Source: Croceivirga thetidis (GTDB taxonomy: Bacteria > Bacteroidota > Bacteroidia > Flavobacteriales > Flavobacteriaceae). Taken from it: a stretch of 64,000 nucleotides of DNA. Below the pieces are notes generated by a model. The model saw nothing but the letters and a program-made list of their open reading frames with translations. It searched no databases and was not told where the DNA came from. Made by a program: the position numbers and the translations under genes. The stretch covers positions 1,427,146 through 1,491,145 of the forward strand of contig NZ_JAAWWL010000001.1 in the NCBI RefSeq assembly GCF_012272815.1, given 5' to 3'. This document shows, piece after piece, positions 63,750 to 64,000 of this stretch; the first letter of the stretch is position 1, and each line of letters opens with the position of its first letter.

Positions 63750-64000
63750 ATGAAAGGACCACTATTTTATTCTAAAATTCTGCTTTTTGGAGAATATGGG
63801 ATAATTAAAGATTCCAAAGGACTTTCTATTCCTTACAACTTTTTCAAGGGTGCCCTTAAATCATCAGAAAACCTTGATGAAGTTGCAACCAAATCAAATA
63901 AGTCACTCGATAAGTTTGCTGATTATTTGGCTTCTATTCAAGATGAAAATTTGGTGCAATTTGACCTATCCGGTTTGAAGGATGATATCGCTAATGGAAT
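63750..64000 (+). CDS. mevalonate-kinase-type GHMP kinase (partial, cut by the window end)
   Basis: From the ATG at 63750, 83 codons stay open to the window end. They begin MKGPLFYSKILLFGEYGII, the GHMP-kinase start with the KILLFGEY strand seen in mevalonate kinases. The ATP loop lies beyond the window. With mvaD just upstream it is probably mevalonate kinase or another kinase of the pathway. Confidence 0.8.
   Translation, partial: MKGPLFYSKILLFGEYGIIKDSKGLSIPYNFFKGALKSSENLDEVATKSNKSLDKFADYLASIQDENLVQFDLSGLKDDIANG

Overview
This window is a gene-dense, AT-rich stretch of a Bacteroidota chromosome, most likely from a marine Flavobacteriaceae species (an inference, not tested by any search). 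The signs are SusC/SusD and CarboxypepD_reg-type TonB receptors, many lipoproteins with short lipoboxes, few Shine-Dalgarno sites, Bacteroidota-type -7 boxes (TAnnTTTG) in several leaders, a mevalonate pathway, and FG-GAP/ASPIC lipoproteins beside a vanadium-haloperoxidase-type enzyme. I found no rRNA or tRNA gene, CRISPR array, transposase or prophage.

Layout. 1-4980: a lipoprotein (cut by the window edge) and a TonB receptor face away from a PhoB/PhoR-like two-component pair; the gap holds a row of 11-bp-phased Pho-box-like repeats. 4869-7690: glycosyltransferase, TrmB, a LysE-type exporter and an alkyltransferase-like protein. 7818-11071: an iron-sulphur/redox block (Mrp, NifU-like, ferredoxin-NADP reductase, 2Fe-2S ferredoxin) interrupted by a four-helix-bundle gene that sits between inverted heptamer arrays. 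11135-21614: mixed genes (TPM protein, ABC exporter, penicillin-acylase-like lipoprotein, secreted protein, membrane acyltransferase, membrane-bound AraC regulator, PLP aminotransferase, metallophosphoesterase).

21734-29062: a large GAF protein, an HD phosphohydrolase fused to a Pycsar-effector-like membrane domain, and, divergent from it across a perfect 8-8-8 dyad, a 1236-residue lipoprotein that joins a phosphatase, a kinase-like segment and an outer-membrane barrel. 29059-42028: a tightly coupled minus-strand operon of three paralogous FG-GAP/ASPIC lipoproteins, a haloperoxidase-like lipoprotein, a membrane-anchored GyrI-like protein and a propeller lipoprotein. 42185-56430: a sodium/solute symporter and an alpha-glucan utilisation locus (SusC, SusD, LacI regulator, GH65 phosphorylase, two GH13 enzymes) with a clear LacI-type operator and a terminator.

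56480-64000: small membrane protein, glycerophosphodiester phosphodiesterase, HI0933-type flavoprotein, aquaglyceroporin and glycerol kinase (a glycerol salvage group), DUF1697, TspO, diphosphomevalonate decarboxylase, and the start of a mevalonate-type GHMP kinase cut by the window end.

Working together: the PUL binds and imports alpha-glucans through SusCD, GH13 enzymes cut them, and GH65 phosphorolyses maltose-like disaccharides. GDPD, GlpF and GlpK feed glycerol into lipid or central metabolism. The PhoB/PhoR-like pair probably controls the neighbouring TonB receptor. Most genes are ordinary flavobacterial chromosomal genes; the least explained parts are the HD-Pycsar fusion, the phosphatase-kinase-barrel fusion, the FG-GAP/haloperoxidase operon and the heptamer-flanked four-helix gene.
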